A DNA stretch of 64,000 nucleotides, taken from NCBI GenBank assembly GCA_964522105.1, contig CAZFVA010000010.1, positions 1-64,000 on the forward strand. The letters are read 5' to 3'. Both the position numbers and the translations under genes were made by a program. The stretch is from JAGOFO01 sp964522105. GTDB taxonomy: Bacteria; Myxococcota_A; UBA9042; DTJE01. Positions 25,655-34,587 of the stretch are shown piece after piece (within the stretch, counting starts at the first letter, position 1; each line of letters starts with the position of its first letter). The notes under the pieces are model-generated. The model had not been told where the DNA came from. It did no database searches and saw only the letters and a program-made list of their open reading frames with translations.

Positions 25655-25725
25655 TCTCCGGTCGTCCAATGGCAGGACTCAGGATTTTGATTCCTGATAT
25701 CGGGGTTCGAATCCCTGCCGGAGAG
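25655..25725 (+). tRNA. tRNA-Gln (anticodon UUG)
   Basis: Folds cleanly: acceptor TCTCCGG (25655-25661) with CCGGAGA (25718-25724), D arm GTCC/GGAC, anticodon arm CAGGA-TTTTGAT-TCCTG with TTG at 25687-25689, and T arm CGGGG-TTCGAAT-CCCTG (one G-T pair). The discriminator is G at 25725. The 3' CCA is not encoded. It lies just upstream of the yfgM/bamB-like pair and is read in the same direction. Confidence 0.97.
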
Positions 25726-25814
25726 CAACGGCTTCTGCGACGGGGGGCACGGGCTCGCCTGATTCTGTGCAGGGGTACGATTTTTATTCGGATTTGACTT
25801 AAAGGTAATAACGC

Positions 25815-26600
25815 ATGTCTAACAAGCCCACTATCAAAACAGAAGGACCCACCAGGAAAGAAGATCTTAAAGGGCCGGATCGTTTTCAGGAATATGTGAC
25901 CATGGGTGCTGATTTCTTTAAGAAATTTGGCCTGTGGATTGGGATTGGCGTTGGCACGATCGTCGTCGCCATCATCGCGATCGTCCTGATTTCGAAGGCC
26001 GTTAAATCATCAGACGTGAATGCGGCCGTCGAGTTTTCCAAGTCATTCAACCAGGTTTCCACCGAAATTCTGCCGGACCCGTCAAAAGACGGCGCCCCGA
26101 CGGTAAATAAGTCGGCTATTGAAAACGCCCGCAAGGCGCTTGCCGAGTTTGCCCAGAAGAATAAAGACAAGGAAATTGGCGGACTTGCGAAGGTCGCCGA
26201 AGGCGTGGCCGCGCTGCAGGCCGGTGACGCTGCCGGGGCTGCTGACATTCTGAAGGTTTCCGTCGAAACCCCGAACATGGACCCTGCAATCAGCGCTGTC
26301 GCATGGCAGGCATATGCCGCTGCCGCTGACGCTGCCGGACGCCGCGACGAAGCAATCAAAGCTTATGAAGAAATGACGAAAGGCAACGGCTACGTGGCGA
26401 AGGGCTTCGGCTTCATGTATCTGGGCGACCTGTTCAACCCTTTGATGAAAGCGACACCCGACCAGCCTGCTGATGCCGCCAAAGCCCGCGAATACTACGA
26501 CAAGGGCGTCGAACAGCTTGCCGGCGATGAAGAAGTCATGAGCCCGGAACGGATTTTCATTCTGAAGTCAATCAAGGCGCGCCTCGCCGTCCTGAAATAG
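25815..26600 (+). CDS. YfgM-like membrane-anchored TPR protein
   Basis: 261 residues: a cytoplasmic Lys/Glu-rich N-terminus, one membrane helix (about residues 37-60: 'GLWIGIGVGTIVVAIIAIVLI') and a periplasmic helical domain with TPR-like pairs ('GLAKVAEGVAALQAGDAAGAADIL', 'ISAVAWQAYAAAADAAGRRDEAIKAYEEM'). In E. coli YfgM has this layout, binds the SecYEG translocon and PpiD, and is encoded directly before bamB; the same order is seen here. The ATG follows AAAGGT. Likely role: periplasmic chaperoning at the translocon. Confidence 0.75.
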   Translation: MSNKPTIKTEGPTRKEDLKGPDRFQEYVTMGADFFKKFGLWIGIGVGTIVVAIIAIVLISKAVKSSDVNAAVEFSKSFNQVSTEILPDPSKDGAPTVNKSAIENARKALAEFAQKNKDKEIGGLAKVAEGVAALQAGDAAGAADILKVSVETPNMDPAISAVAWQAYAAAADAAGRRDEAIKAYEEMTKGNGYVAKGFGFMYLGDLFNPLMKATPDQPADAAKAREYYDKGVEQLAGDEEVMSPERIFILKSIKARLAVLK

Positions 26601-26645
26601 CACGTTCGGATCTTTAAGCCCCTTTACGGGCCGGGAAAGGACGCC

Positions 26646-27815
26646 ATGGGAAAAACATCAATCGCACTGGCAGCCGCTTTCCTTATGCAGGGCATAATTT
26701 TCCTGCACAGCACCAGTTCATCCGCCCAGACGGCTCCTGTTCAGATCGGAATCTCGACCAGTTCATACTCAACCGTTGAAATTACCGGAAAATGGGGCGT
26801 CAACGTCTATTCAAACAAGATGCTGGACATCAACCCCAGGGAATTCGGGCGATGCACGGCGGACCCGGTCAGACCGCTCGTTTATTGCGGCGCAGATGAC
26901 GGAGTCTTCCGCGCGCTTCACAAAGATAACGGCCAGGAAATCTGGAGCCTTCAGACTTCAGCCGGTATCCGAACGGCACCCGCAATTACCGAAAGAGGCC
27001 TGTTTCTGGCTTCTTCCGACGGCTGTATCCACAGGCTGAACCCGGAAACAGGCGCGTTACTGTGGAAGGAACCGTACTGCACTGACAACTCCATATGGGG
27101 AAGTCCGGTCGTCGCAGGTGATCTTGTCTATTTTTCCGTGATCGGAAACCAGATTTACGCCATCAGTACTGACGATGCCAGGTTCAAGTTCAAGGTACAG
27201 CGCGAAAAGCCACAGTTCATGAGCTCGGAAGGCGTTTCAGAACCGACCATCGATCAGGACGTCCTGTTTTCTGCGTTTTCTGACGGCGTTCTGATTGCCG
27301 CAAACCGGCATAATGGCAAGGAAATCTGGCAGGCGGACCTTTCAACCGGGGCAGAGGGACCGAAAGATGCCGACGCCACACCGGTTGTGTCAGACGGAAT
27401 CGTGTATTCCGGCGCGTTTGCGGGCGGGCCGATTGCCCTTCGGGTTTCAGACGGAACGGTATTGTGGAAGGCAAACCGGTTCGGTATCGGCCATCCTGTT
27501 ATTTCAAACAACCTGCTGATCGTCGCTGACGCTGACGGATTTGTAGTCGCGTTTGACAAGACGACCGGACGTGAAGTCTGGGTTACCAAACTTGACACTA
27601 AAGCTGCCTGGAATCCGGTCGTCATCAATGATTACCTGATTATCGGCGGTGACCGCGGGCTCTGGGTTCTTCGCAAGACTGACGGGGCCGCGCTGTTACT
27701 GAAGACTTTCACATTCGGCGTTACGACTGAACCTGGTGTTATGGGCGACGACATCTATTTCGCAGCACCGGGCGGTACAATCAACGCGGCCACGATTCGT
27801 TATCCGGGAAAGTAG
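26646..27815 (+). CDS. bamB: BamB-like PQQ-type beta-propeller protein
   Basis: 389 residues with a signal peptide (cleavage near SSA-QT; no lipobox Cys) and a repeated propeller blade pattern: 'VYCGADDGVFRALHKDNGQEIWSLQT', 'LFLASSDGCIHRLNPETGALLWKE' and so on, about seven blades. BamB is a lipoprotein scaffold of the BAM outer-membrane protein assembly machine. The order YfgM-like then propeller supports a BamB role, but absence of a lipidation Cys and the generic nature of PQQ-type propellers leave other functions open. A gap of 45 bases and AAAGGA precede the ATG. Confidence 0.7.
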   Translation: MGKTSIALAAAFLMQGIIFLHSTSSSAQTAPVQIGISTSSYSTVEITGKWGVNVYSNKMLDINPREFGRCTADPVRPLVYCGADDGVFRALHKDNGQEIWSLQTSAGIRTAPAITERGLFLASSDGCIHRLNPETGALLWKEPYCTDNSIWGSPVVAGDLVYFSVIGNQIYAISTDDARFKFKVQREKPQFMSSEGVSEPTIDQDVLFSAFSDGVLIAANRHNGKEIWQADLSTGAEGPKDADATPVVSDGIVYSGAFAGGPIALRVSDGTVLWKANRFGIGHPVISNNLLIVADADGFVVAFDKTTGREVWVTKLDTKAAWNPVVINDYLIIGGDRGLWVLRKTDGAALLLKTFTFGVTTEPGVMGDDIYFAAPGGTINAATIRYPGK

Positions 27816-27949
27816 TCGTCCGATTACCGTCATAATGTCGGCATTTTGTATTTCAAATAGTAAACCCAACATGTACAATTCGGCATCCATTCACGCCACC
27901 GTTGCATGACTGGAATACGTGACAGGGACCTACATCCGGAGGATTCATA

Positions 27950-29434
27950 ATGATGGTCAGAGCTTTTTCGGGATATCTTGTAATTGCTGCGGCAGCTTTC
28001 AGCATCGCCTGCGGTTCCACACAGAACAACAACGATAACGGCACGCCCGGTGATACGACTGTCAATCGCGACGGCACAATCCTGTTTGACGGAACCGTCG
28101 TTGAAGACATCCCTGTCATTAACAAGCTTTGCGAAACTGACGAACAGTGCCAGACCGAAAAGGGCGGCATGAACTGGGCGTGCGGCAAGTGCGAAACGGA
28201 ATGGGCATGCGTCGAAGTCGGCGAAATCGGCGACCCGACGTGGGGCTGTTTCGAAGACATGAACTGCGGGTCGGAAAGATACTGCGAAGCATGCACCAAG
28301 ACGTGCAAAATGCTTCTTCCCGCATGTACACCTTGTGAAAAAGACACCGAGTGCGAAGGACAGATGTCACACTGCGTTGACAAGGTCACCTACAAGGGCG
28401 TCGAAACAAGTCTTCCTGAAAAGGTCTGCGCCACCTGGTGCCCGCTTTCGACCAGCGTTTGCGCAGTCGCAGGCGCTCCGCAGGGATCGTACGTCTGCGG
28501 CGAAATCGGCGATGCCAGCAACGGCGTCTGCGTTCCGGCCACAATGTCATGCGACTCGACAATTGAAAGATGCGAAACTGACGAAGAGTGCACCCAGGAA
28601 GGATTCGTTTGTTACCCGGACATGGGCGTCTGCGGCTGCAAAGATGGCCTGTCGTGCGAGCTTGGCAAGGCATGTCACCCGATTACACACCAGTGCATGA
28701 CCGGTTGCGCCGATGATAACGAATGTGGCACCGGGACCGTTTGCTCGCAGGGTCTGTGCACGCCGCCATGCACCGGTACACTTGAAAAACAAAATGTAAC
28801 TGGATGCACGGCATCTGCCCCCGAAGGCATGCAGTGGGATTGCAACGAAACCGGACACTGCTTCATTCCTGGCATGTGTTTCCTGCCGAAGGACTGCACC
28901 GAAGCCGAAACTTTCTGTAATGCCGAAACACACACGTGCGACTCGGGTTGCATGTTCGACTTTGACTGCAAGTCATTCTCGCTGCTGTGCGACACAACGA
29001 CAACTCCGGGAACGTGCATCAGAAAGCCGTGCATCGGTAACTACCAGTGTTCATGCGGCGAAGTCTGCGCCCTTGAAGCCGGGGAATGTGTGGCGGCCGA
29101 AGGCAAGTACTGCGAAGTGTGCGACCCTGAAGCTGATGAACCGTGCGGCGACAAAGCCATCCTCTGCGTCGGCTTTAAAGACCAGAAGACTGAAGAAGAT
29201 CTGGGCTCTTACTGCATGCCCCCCTGCTCCGAGGACAAAGAAAACGAATGTCCGCAAGGTTGGCAGTGTCAGGAGATCAAGAACTCGGACGGCAGCACAA
29301 ACGGCAGAAAGTGCGTAAGACACTGCTACAAGAAAGTCGCCGGCGGCTGCGCAATGGGCGACGCCCCGGACCCGGTTGTAAGCGACACTACGACCGCCGA
29401 AGTCGCCGATAACGCCACAGTTTCAGATCCGTAA
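27950..29434 (+). CDS. Cysteine-rich lipoprotein
   Basis: 494 residues. The signal peptide ends at FSIAC followed by an Asn/Asp-rich linker. The mature protein is packed with dozens of cysteines in irregular repeats of about 30-45 residues (patterns such as C-x5-C-x7-C-x2-C, 'CETDEQC', 'CGSERYC', 'CEKDTEC', 'CETDEEC', 'CADDNEC'). Similar Cys-rich repeats occur in surface lipoproteins of myxobacteria and relatives. They should be disulphide-bonded modules, possibly binding or protective. The ATG-ATG start has GGAGG eight bases upstream. No enzymatic motif is seen; the C-terminus is Thr/Val/Asp-rich. Confidence 0.75.
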   Translation: MMVRAFSGYLVIAAAAFSIACGSTQNNNDNGTPGDTTVNRDGTILFDGTVVEDIPVINKLCETDEQCQTEKGGMNWACGKCETEWACVEVGEIGDPTWGCFEDMNCGSERYCEACTKTCKMLLPACTPCEKDTECEGQMSHCVDKVTYKGVETSLPEKVCATWCPLSTSVCAVAGAPQGSYVCGEIGDASNGVCVPATMSCDSTIERCETDEECTQEGFVCYPDMGVCGCKDGLSCELGKACHPITHQCMTGCADDNECGTGTVCSQGLCTPPCTGTLEKQNVTGCTASAPEGMQWDCNETGHCFIPGMCFLPKDCTEAETFCNAETHTCDSGCMFDFDCKSFSLLCDTTTTPGTCIRKPCIGNYQCSCGEVCALEAGECVAAEGKYCEVCDPEADEPCGDKAILCVGFKDQKTEEDLGSYCMPPCSEDKENECPQGWQCQEIKNSDGSTNGRKCVRHCYKKVAGGCAMGDAPDPVVSDTTTAEVADNATVSDP

Positions 29435-29537
29435 CCGTCCCGCGCCGCAATTCAATTTTTCAACCGTTATAAAAATCCAATTGTCTGCAATAATGTAGCC
29501 TTGAAAGCATCCCGGTTTACACCTGGAGGGGGCCTTA

Positions 29538-30404
29538 ATGTCACGGGTGTCNNNNNNNNNNNNNNNNNNNNNNNNNNNNNNNNNNNNNNNNNNNNNNNNN
29601 NNNNNNNNNNNNNNNNNNNNNNNNNNNNNNNNNNNNNNNNNNNNNNNNNNNGACAAAATTAACGGTAAATCAGATTTCTATCTTTCTGCAGGATTCGTCA
29701 AGCTTTCCTGCCGCCGGTTCGCTCAGCCCGAGACCCGGACAGACTGGGTCGATGCGTGCAGTTTCATTATGAAGTCACCGATGGACGCCTTTTCCGTATA
29801 CAGCCGCCAGCGCAGAAACGCGGACACACTTGAATTTCCGAATATCACGCGTGGTTACACGACATCGACAGGCTTCTATTTTGTGACCGGCAACAGATAC
29901 TTCGAAGTCAACAGAAGCAGCGACAGTGACGCGGCCCGCAAGCTTGCAATCGAGTTCGTGCAGGGACTTCCGCAACCGGATTCAGGGGCATCGACAATCA
30001 GCGAACTGTCGCTGCTGCCACTTGAATCCCTGATAAAAGGTACTGAAACTATTCATCTATCCGGCGCTTTCGGATTCACATTCCCTGGACCTGTCGTTTC
30101 GGCCGGATATGGCGACGCAGCCAACCCGGTCACAGTCTTTGTTCATCAGGCCGAATCACAGCAGCAGGCATCAGAACTGGTACAGGCGTGCATAACAGAC
30201 CTGACTGACATGGGTGCCGTACGCAGCAGCATCAGAAGCACACCGGAAGGCAGCGCCCTGTTTGAAGCAGCCGGACGTTTCGAGCTGGTCGGCAGCGCAG
30301 GCAATCTGGTCTATGGTGTTCATGACGCTGATGGCGCTCAGAGTGCACTGACAGTTGCACAACGGACCAGGCTCAGCCTGAAGGCTTTATCCCATGACGA
30401 ATAG
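29538..30404 (+). CDS. DUF6599-like protein, interrupted by an assembly gap
   Basis: The ATG at 29538 has an excellent GGAGGGGG upstream, but only the first five codons precede the 100-N gap; codons from 29652 on are certain. The visible part (about 250 residues) contains 'DFYLSAGFVKLSCRRFA', 'IMKSPMDAFSVYSRQR' and 'TGFYFVTGNRYFEV', which I associate with the DUF6599 family (recognition from memory). The frame across the gap matches only by the nominal gap length. Its end overlaps the DUF362 start by 11 bases, so it belongs to the redox operon 29538-34560. Function unknown. Confidence 0.6.
   Translation: MSRVXXXXXXXXXXXXXXXXXXXXXXXXXXXXXXXXXXDKINGKSDFYLSAGFVKLSCRRFAQPETRTDWVDACSFIMKSPMDAFSVYSRQRRNADTLEFPNITRGYTTSTGFYFVTGNRYFEVNRSSDSDAARKLAIEFVQGLPQPDSGASTISELSLLPLESLIKGTETIHLSGAFGFTFPGPVVSAGYGDAANPVTVFVHQAESQQQASELVQACITDLTDMGAVRSSIRSTPEGSALFEAAGRFELVGSAGNLVYGVHDADGAQSALTVAQRTRLSLKALSHDE
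29552..29651. other. Assembly gap (100 N)
   Basis: A run of exactly 100 N, the usual placeholder for an unknown distance. It removes the N-terminal part of the DUF6599-like protein, probably including any signal peptide. Confidence 0.99.
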
Positions 30405-31380
30405 CATAGAAAGACGTGAATTCCTGAAACGACTGGCCGGGGCCGGGGTTACAGCGGCTGCGGCCGGGGCGGTCGGGTTCGGCCTTTCGTCTGATTCTCT
30501 GCCAGACCGGCGCCGCACAATTTCTGACAGTTGCGCCAGGATATTCCCGGACTGGTCGATCAAAGATGAAGGTCCGAAGATCGCCGTTTTTCATGGCAGC
30601 AAACGCGCGGAAACATTTGACAAAGCGATGTCGGCGATGGGCGGCATGGAAAGGTTTATAAAGCCGGGCGACATCGTCATGGTGAAGCCGAACGCCGGCT
30701 TCGCGGTCCCGCCCGAATTTTGTGCCGCGACCCACCCCGATCTTATTGAAGACATTGTGAAACGATGCTTCATAGCCGGGGCGGCCGAGGTGCGGGTCAC
30801 CGACAACCCGGTTAACGACGCGCTGACCACTTTCCAGATTTCAGGAATCAAGGAAGCAGCCGAACGGGCCGGCGCCAAAGTCATTGTCCCGGACGCATCA
30901 TCATTTTCAAAAGAAAGCCTTTCAGGTGGCAAACTTATACTGGACTGGGAAGTCCTGACCGCACCGTTTGCCGGTTGCACAAAAGTGATAGGGGCATGCC
31001 CGGTCAAGCATCACGGCAGCAGCGGTGCGACGATGACGATGAAAAACTGGTACGGGCTGCTTGCCGGTCGCAGAAATATCTTCCACCAGCGGATTCACGA
31101 AGTCATAACGGAACTTGCAATGATGGTCACGCCGACCCTGGTCGTCCTGGACGGGACGTGGTCGATGGTGCGCAACGGCCCGACCGGCGGGGCGCTTGAA
31201 GATCTGGAACCTACTGAAACAATGATAGTTTCCGTGGACCAGGTCGCAGCCGACACAGTTGGCGCATCACTTCTGGGCAAGACACCAGCCGATCTGCCGT
31301 ATCTGACAATGGCCGAAAAACTGGGCCTTGGGACAACAAACTGGCGGTCGCTTCATCATATAATTGACCGATTGGTCTGA
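30394..31380 (+). CDS. Tat-exported DUF362-domain protein
   Basis: 328 residues. The N-terminus carries a twin-arginine signal (E-R-R-E-F-L-K-R) and an Ala/Gly-rich core to about residue 35. The DUF362 body follows: 'DIVMVKPNAGFAVPPEFCAATHPDLIEDIVKRCFIAGAAEVRVTDNP', 'KVIGACPVKHHGSSGATMTMKNWYGLLAG' and 'DGTWSMVRNGPTGG', which are family-typical. DUF362 proteins often sit beside ferredoxin-like proteins and their enzymatic role is not established. Export by Tat implies folding, perhaps with a cofactor, before translocation. Overlaps its neighbours at both ends within the redox operon. Confidence 0.85.
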   Translation: MTNSIERREFLKRLAGAGVTAAAAGAVGFGLSSDSLPDRRRTISDSCARIFPDWSIKDEGPKIAVFHGSKRAETFDKAMSAMGGMERFIKPGDIVMVKPNAGFAVPPEFCAATHPDLIEDIVKRCFIAGAAEVRVTDNPVNDALTTFQISGIKEAAERAGAKVIVPDASSFSKESLSGGKLILDWEVLTAPFAGCTKVIGACPVKHHGSSGATMTMKNWYGLLAGRRNIFHQRIHEVITELAMMVTPTLVVLDGTWSMVRNGPTGGALEDLEPTETMIVSVDQVAADTVGASLLGKTPADLPYLTMAEKLGLGTTNWRSLHHIIDRLV

Positions 31381-31399
31381 CGGCCGGGGGACTGGACCT

Positions 31400-33343
31400 A
31401 TGAAAATCACCTGGGTACGCACGGTCAGTCAGATTTTCTTCATCTGCCTGTTCATGTGGCTGTGCTTCATAACGACATTTAACGAACCCAACCTTGAGCT
31501 GACCGAACTGTTTCTGGAGCTTGACCCGCTTATCGCGCTTTCAACGCTGCTGGCAACGGGCGTCGTGTTTGGCGGTCTGGTAATCAGTCTGGTCACAGTC
31601 ATACTGACGCTGCTTTTCGGACGGGTTTTCTGCGGGTGGATATGTCCGCTTGGAACGGTTAACCAGTTTCTGGGATGGATCGGCCAGGGAAAGAAGCAGT
31701 CTGAAAACATCAAGAAATCAGCACCTTCCAAAGCACAATCATGGAAATACCTGATTCTGCTGTTTCTGCTTTTCTATTCCGTGCCGGGCCTTATCATCCG
31801 CATGCAGAACGGAACCGGCAGCTCGGTCGGATGGTTCATCATCAGCATCGGGATAATTCTGGCGGCATCAGGCGCCACATTCATGACGATGCGCCGCATT
31901 TCGACCGGCCGCGCCGTCGCAGTAACGGCGTGCGTGGCGATTTCACTGGCCTTGTTAAGCATGTTCCTGCCCGATGACGCGACCGTTACTTCAGCAACCT
32001 TGATCGGTCTTATAGACCCGATGTCGATTGCGTACAGGTCATTCGACCTGATAGCGCTGCCCATGATTCACCGTGGTGTCGGGGCCCCGTTTAACAGCAC
32101 GCGCCTTACCGCCGATGCCGGACTGCTGTGGGCGATGATCATTGTAATCCTTGCTGCCAACTTCATCAGACCACGGGCTTTCTGCCGCTACATCTGCCCT
32201 TCAGGCGCGTTATTCGGGCTGCTTTCGCGGTTCACAGTGTTCCGCATCGGGCAGAATCTGGCGGATAAATCATGCAGCGGCTGCAAATCATGTGAAAAGT
32301 CGTGTGATGGCGCATGCAACCCTTCAGGCAAGATTTCAACGCCAGAATGCACGATGTGTATGAACTGCATTCACGAATGCCCTGACGACATAATCCGTTA
32401 CAACTGGCGCCTTTCTGACGCCGGGGTCCAGAAGTCGGTCGACATCGGACGTCGCGGCTTTCTTGTCAGCCTGACTGCCGGACTGACCGTGCTTCCTGTT
32501 GTGCGCCTGGCCGGAAAGACCGGCCCGAACTGGGATAACAAACTGATCAGGCCCCCCGGAGCGCTTCGCGAAGACGACCTGCTTGCGCGGTGCGTAAAGT
32601 GCGGGCAGTGCATGAAGATATGCCCGACAAATGTCCTTCAGCCGGCCGGGGTCAACCACGGCCTTGAAGCGATGTGGACACCTTCACTGAATATGCGAAT
32701 CGGTACAAGCGGTTGCCAGCTTAACTGTACTGCGTGCAGCCAGGTTTGTGCCACCGGGGCAATCCGGCCGCTGACACTTGACGAAAAGCTGGGGCGCGGG
32801 ACTTTCGAGTCTGCCGGGCCTGTCAGGATAGGTATGGCATTCGTGGACCGTAACCGGTGTCTGCCGTGGTCTTTCGGGACGCCATGTATCGTCTGTCAGG
32901 AAAACTGTCCGGTCAGTCCCAAAGCAATAACACTTGATATTATTCATGAAAAGGTCGCGGAAGGCACCTTCCGGGTCGTCAGCGCCGACGGCACAATCCT
33001 GACGCCGGACAGACCGATGACATTCGATGCGTCAGGCGGCAACTATTTCGTGGCGGCCGAAGGCAGAAATGAATCATTCTTCAGGATCAAGGCGGTTACG
33101 GCGACACGTCTGGAGCTGGACAGCACGACAGATACAGGGGCAGTTCTTCCTGTCGAAGGCGACACCTGCAGGATTCTGGTCAGATTGCAGAGGCCGCTGG
33201 TCAATCCAACGTTCTGCATCGGATGTGGCACGTGCGAACACGAATGTCCCGTTTCAGGGACCCGGGCCATCAGCGTGACCGCTGAAAACGAATCGCGGGA
33301 CCCTGAAAGGGCCATGATGTCGGCCCGCAATAACAACGGATAA
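31400..33343 (+). CDS. NapH-NapG-like fused membrane polyferredoxin with internal twin-arginine segment
   Basis: About 647 residues from the ATG at 31400 (GGGGGA upstream). The N-terminal half resembles NapH/MauN-type quinol-oxidising proteins: several membrane helices with 'RVFCGWICPLGTVNQF' (about 80) and 'RAFCRYICPSGALFGLLSRF' (about 260), then ferredoxin motifs 'CSGCKSCEKSC' and 'CTMCMNCIHECP' (near 295-330). At R351-R352 a twin-arginine motif GRRGFL plus a hydrophobic stretch lies inside the chain, followed by NapG-like clusters 'CVKCGQCMKICP', 'CQLNCTACSQVC', 'CIVCQENCP' and 'CIGCGTCEHECP'. Expected role: moving electrons between the quinone pool and a periplasmic partner. It overlaps the end of the DUF362 ORF region closely and is six bases before the aldo/keto reductase. 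Confidence 0.85.
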   Translation: MKITWVRTVSQIFFICLFMWLCFITTFNEPNLELTELFLELDPLIALSTLLATGVVFGGLVISLVTVILTLLFGRVFCGWICPLGTVNQFLGWIGQGKKQSENIKKSAPSKAQSWKYLILLFLLFYSVPGLIIRMQNGTGSSVGWFIISIGIILAASGATFMTMRRISTGRAVAVTACVAISLALLSMFLPDDATVTSATLIGLIDPMSIAYRSFDLIALPMIHRGVGAPFNSTRLTADAGLLWAMIIVILAANFIRPRAFCRYICPSGALFGLLSRFTVFRIGQNLADKSCSGCKSCEKSCDGACNPSGKISTPECTMCMNCIHECPDDIIRYNWRLSDAGVQKSVDIGRRGFLVSLTAGLTVLPVVRLAGKTGPNWDNKLIRPPGALREDDLLARCVKCGQCMKICPTNVLQPAGVNHGLEAMWTPSLNMRIGTSGCQLNCTACSQVCATGAIRPLTLDEKLGRGTFESAGPVRIGMAFVDRNRCLPWSFGTPCIVCQENCPVSPKAITLDIIHEKVAEGTFRVVSADGTILTPDRPMTFDASGGNYFVAAEGRNESFFRIKAVTATRLELDSTTDTGAVLPVEGDTCRILVRLQRPLVNPTFCIGCGTCEHECPVSGTRAISVTAENESRDPERAMMSARNNNG

Positions 33344-33348
33344 AGCCC

Positions 33349-34560
33349 ATGAACCTTGACGCAAAACTGTCGCGACGCAGATTCATAAAGATGGCCGGAC
33401 TGGTCGGTGGCGCTTCGCTGATCGGAACGATGCCGGCATTGAAGGCCGCCGGGGGCGTATTCAGCGCTACTGGAAAAGTCCCGACAAGACTGCTGGGAAT
33501 AACGGGCGTAAAGATTCCGGTCGTCGCGCTTGGAACTGGCAGCGAAATGAGCGGCGGCACGCTTCTGCTGAAAAAGGCCATCGAGCTTGGTGTTACATAC
33601 TGGGATCTGGCCCCTGACTACAACAACGGACAAAGCGAAAAGGCTGTCGGCGAATACTTTGCCCGCTTCCCTGGTGACCGCTCGAAGGTCTTTCTGGTCA
33701 CAAAGTGTCGGAATCGCAAGCCTGAACAGTTGACAGCATCGCTGAACCAGTCACTAGCCACGATGAAAACAAGCTACGTTGACATGTTCATGCTGCATGA
33801 ATGTGACGACATCCGCGAAATGTTTGACGAGATCGGCGTGTGGGCAAAACAGATGAAAGCCGCCGGAAAGATAAGGTTTCTTGGCGGATCATCACACAAG
33901 AACATGCACAAATCCCTGCAGGGCATGGTCGACAAAAAGTTCTTCGACGCGGCCATGATTTCCTACAACTACAAAATGTCAGACGATCCGCAGCTTCAGG
34001 AACAGATAGCGCGATGCAACGCCGCTGGAATGGGACTGATCGCGATGAAGATTCGCGGGTCGGGCCACGGATCCCAGGAATCGCCTGCCGAGGCAAAACT
34101 GGCGAAATCATTTGCCGAACGCGGATTTACGGAAAACCAGGTAAAGCTGAAGGCCGTCCTTGAAGACAGCCGCTTTTCCAGCGCCTGCGTTTCAATCGGC
34201 ACGCTGGCGACCCTTTCTGAATATGCGGCCGCCGCCATGGATAAAAAATCGCTCGCGTATGAAGACTTCAGAATGCTTCGCCACGCCGCTGCAGACTCTA
34301 AAAACTGTTTCTGCAGTGGATGCGGCGAGTTATGCGAATCGGCCCTCAGTGGCCAGATTCCGGTACCGGACATCCTTCGCTTCATGATGTACGACCGTGG
34401 TTATGGCGAGACCGACCGCGCCCGGCGCGAATTTGCCGCCCTGCCCCAACACATCAGACTGGCCATTTTAACGACCGACTACAGCGCTGCCGAGGCCGTC
34501 TGTCCAAACCGAATTCCGATTGCAATGCGTATGCGGGAAGCTGTATTGCGGCTGGCATAA
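33349..34560 (+). CDS. Tat-exported aldo/keto reductase with C-terminal Fe-S motif
   Basis: 403 residues. A twin-arginine signal (S-R-R-R-F-I-K-M) is followed by an aldo/keto-reductase barrel. The catalytic tetrad is intact: D86 and Y91 in 'WDLAPDYNNG', K119 in 'LVTKC', H150 in 'MLHECDD'. 'GLIAMKIRGSG' matches the nucleotide-binding region. The C-terminus has C320-x-C-x2-C-x3-C and a later Cys-Pro (about 384), typical of AKRs with a ferredoxin-like tail. AKRs use NAD(P)H, which is scarce outside the cytoplasm, so either the cofactor is carried through Tat or electrons come from the Fe-S partner encoded just upstream. Last gene of the redox operon. Confidence 0.88.
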   Translation: MNLDAKLSRRRFIKMAGLVGGASLIGTMPALKAAGGVFSATGKVPTRLLGITGVKIPVVALGTGSEMSGGTLLLKKAIELGVTYWDLAPDYNNGQSEKAVGEYFARFPGDRSKVFLVTKCRNRKPEQLTASLNQSLATMKTSYVDMFMLHECDDIREMFDEIGVWAKQMKAAGKIRFLGGSSHKNMHKSLQGMVDKKFFDAAMISYNYKMSDDPQLQEQIARCNAAGMGLIAMKIRGSGHGSQESPAEAKLAKSFAERGFTENQVKLKAVLEDSRFSSACVSIGTLATLSEYAAAAMDKKSLAYEDFRMLRHAAADSKNCFCSGCGELCESALSGQIPVPDILRFMMYDRGYGETDRARREFAALPQHIRLAILTTDYSAAEAVCPNRIPIAMRMREAVLRLA

Positions 34561-34587
34561 TCGGGCGCGGGCACTGATTTTCACGGC

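Noticed and set aside
29538..30404. Treating the frame across the first N gap as a verified single gene
   Set aside because: The frame match depends on a placeholder length, so only codons from 29652 are trusted; start and end are still probably one gene.
34561..34587. A terminator between the AKR and GH5 genes
   Set aside because: The 27-base gap shows no hairpin or T-run.
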